Part shown: positions 6,461-7,552 of the stretch, one piece after another
Position numbering within the stretch: position 1 is the stretch's first letter
How the letters are laid out: every line of letters starts with the position of its first letter
Translations under genes and position numbers: made by a program
Assembly (NCBI GenBank): GCA_934338765.1
Contig: CAKRHL010000097.1
Span: forward strand, 1-7,552
Length of the DNA: 7,552 nucleotides
Reading direction: 5' to 3'
Source of the DNA: an uncultured Lachnospiraceae bacterium
Lineage (GTDB): Bacteria > Bacillota > Clostridia > Lachnospirales > Lachnospiraceae
Notes under the pieces: model-generated
What the model was told of the DNA's origin: nothing
Databases searched by the model: none
What the model saw: only the letters and a program-made list of their open reading frames with translations

Positions 6461-7378
6461 ATGAGTGCAGAAGAAAAAAGTACATATATGAGCGAGATCG
6501 TAGGAAAGGCAGAGACCCTGATCGAGGCACTTCCCTATATCCGTGATTTCAATAATAAGATCGTCGTTGTAAAATATGGTGGCAGTGCCATGCTTGACAA
6601 AAAACTGGAGGAAAGCGTCATTCAGGACGTTGCCCTCTTAAAGCTGGTTGGTATGCAGCCGATCATTGTTCACGGTGGCGGCAAGGAGATCAGTAAATGG
6701 ATCGACAAAGTAGGAAAAGAAACGGAATTCGTCGATGGCTTCCGTAAAACAGATAAGGAAACCATGGAAATTGCAGAAATGGTATTAAACCGTCTCAATA
6801 AGTATCTGGTACAGATGGTAGAACGCCTTGGCGTCAAGGCAGTTGGTATCTCCGGTAAAGACGGTGGACTTCTGCAGGTTGACCAGAAGAAGCCAAATGG
6901 CAAAGACATCGGTTATGTGGGAGACGTCAAAAAGGTAGATACTCTTGTGATCGATACTCTGCTTGCCAATGATTTTATTCCGATCATTGCACCGATCGGT
7001 CTTGGTGAGGACGGCGAGACGTACAATATCAATGCTGACGATGCTGCCTGTGCCATTGCCGGTGCCCTCGGTGCGGAAAAGCTTGCATTCCTTACAGATA
7101 TTGAAGGTGTCTGCAAGGATCCAAAGGATCCTTCCACCCTGATTTCTGTTATGAGTCTTCAGGATGCACATGATCTGATTGAAGATGGCACCATCAGCGG
7201 CGGCATGCTGCCAAAGGTTACAAACTGCGTCAATGCAGTCAATGCCGGTGTTGGAAGAGTCCATATTCTGGATGGACGTATTGAACATTGTCTCCTTCTG
7301 GAGTTCTTTACCAAAAAGGGTATCGGAACGGCGATCATTGACACAGAAGGCGGTCTTTACGAAAACGAACGCATTTAA
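6461..7378 (+). CDS. argB: Acetylglutamate kinase, arginine-inhibitable type
   Basis: ArgB phosphorylates N-acetylglutamate with ATP to give the substrate of ArgC, in the cytoplasm. The protein is 305 residues with an amino acid kinase fold. Motifs in order are VVKYGGSAM (K38, G40, G41), [10 protein letters not shown] (HGGG 71-74), [19 protein letters not shown] (129-139), YNINADDAA (188-196), FLTDIEGV (210-217) and ISGGMLPK (245-252), ending in [13 protein letters not shown]. The N-terminal helix (about 10-25) before LIEALPYI and the 305-residue length match the hexameric, arginine-feedback-inhibited kinases and not the shorter E. coli type (258 residues); feedback inhibition is therefore inferred. 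ATG 6461 follows GGAGG (6450-6454) by 6 nt, so it is preferred over the Met at 6488. It is flanked by argC and argD in the same direction. Confidence 0.97.
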   Translation: MSAEEKSTYMSEIVGKAETLIEALPYIRDFNNKIVVVKYGGSAMLDKKLEESVIQDVALLKLVGMQPIIVHGGGKEISKWIDKVGKETEFVDGFRKTDKETMEIAEMVLNRLNKYLVQMVERLGVKAVGISGKDGGLLQVDQKKPNGKDIGYVGDVKKVDTLVIDTLLANDFIPIIAPIGLGEDGETYNINADDAACAIAGALGAEKLAFLTDIEGVCKDPKDPSTLISVMSLQDAHDLIEDGTISGGMLPKVTNCVNAVNAGVGRVHILDGRIEHCLLLEFFTKKGIGTAIIDTEGGLYENERI

Positions 7379-7458
7379 TAGTTTCACCCGTTTTATATAA
7401 TAGAAGTACTGCGATTATTCAGCAAACAGATTTAAAACAGCCAGAATGGAGGATATAT

Positions 7459-7552
7459 ATGGATATTCAGAAAGCGGATCAGCATTTTATACATACTTAC
7501 AATCGTAAAATAACATTTGTCAAGGGAGAGGGCATGTATCTTATTGATGATG
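7459..7552 (+). CDS. argD: Acetylornithine aminotransferase, N-terminal fragment (3' partial)
   Basis: Only the first 31 codons are in the window. They read HTYNRKITFVKGEGMYLIDD near the end, matching the start of class-III PLP aminotransferases of the ArgD group (a Tyr-x-Arg step, then a basic/hydrophobic stretch, then K-G-E-G-x-Y-L-x-D). ArgD converts N-acetylglutamate semialdehyde to N-acetylornithine using glutamate as amino donor. The PLP-lysine and other catalytic residues lie beyond the window. GGAGG at 7448-7452 sits 6 nt before the ATG. The gene follows argB by 80 nt, which fits an argC-argB-argD operon. The context makes ArgD far more likely than other class-III aminotransferases. 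Confidence 0.88.
   Translation, partial: MDIQKADQHFIHTYNRKITFVKGEGMYLIDD

Noticed and set aside
7117..7133. Repeated GGATCC in argB
   Set aside because: It encodes the ordinary KDPKDP stretch of the kinase and is explained by coding.
6785..7387. 200-codon open frame on the minus strand
   Set aside because: It lies wholly opposite argB, with its ends just past argB's, and has no recognisable domain; argB is unambiguous here.
7373..7401. Promoter between argB and argD
   Set aside because: A TATAAT occurs at 7396-7401, but no acceptable -35 hexamer lies 16-18 bases upstream, and an AT-rich gap makes chance matches likely.

Overview
The window looks like chromosomal DNA of an anaerobic, low-to-moderate GC Firmicute, most likely a Clostridia/Lachnospiraceae member. 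Support comes from strong GGAGG-type ribosome binding sites, TATAAT promoters, a Gram-positive lipoprotein signal, a lipoteichoic-acid-synthase-type protein and a compact arginine gene cluster. The taxon is an inference from gene style; no rRNA or other marker is present. All recognised genes are on the + strand. No mobile element, tRNA, rRNA or CRISPR array was seen, and no gene-free stretch exceeds 300 bases.

Region 1 (1-5206) reads as one tandem array. It begins with the 3' part of an LTA-synthase/sulfatase-fold membrane enzyme whose 5' end lies outside the window. It is followed after 22 nt by a GTG-initiated SseB-domain protein. Next come a lipoprotein with a DUF1266-like body, a histidine phosphatase that overlaps the lipoprotein stop by 4 bases (ATGA), and maf (nucleotide pyrophosphatase). 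The array closes with a strong intrinsic terminator at 5177-5206. A good internal promoter candidate (TTGCAA-18-TATAAT, 2794-2823) sits just upstream of the lipoprotein gene, so the last three genes may also be expressed separately.

Region 2 (about 5207-7552) is an arginine (ornithine) biosynthesis operon. It has a near-consensus promoter (TTGCAT-17-TATAAT), a roughly 78-nt leader that can fold, then argC, argB and the first 31 codons of argD, which runs off the window. ArgB phosphorylates N-acetylglutamate, ArgC reduces the acyl phosphate to the semialdehyde, and ArgD transaminates it to N-acetylornithine. argJ, which often lies between argC and argB in Firmicutes, is not there.

Most of the window is conventional. 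The least understood parts are the SseB-domain protein with an unassigned C-terminal half, the DUF1266-like lipoprotein with a lysine-rich tail beside a teichoic-acid-type enzyme, and the structured argC leader with an overlapping 14-codon ORF. No clear evidence of a wholly new system was found.
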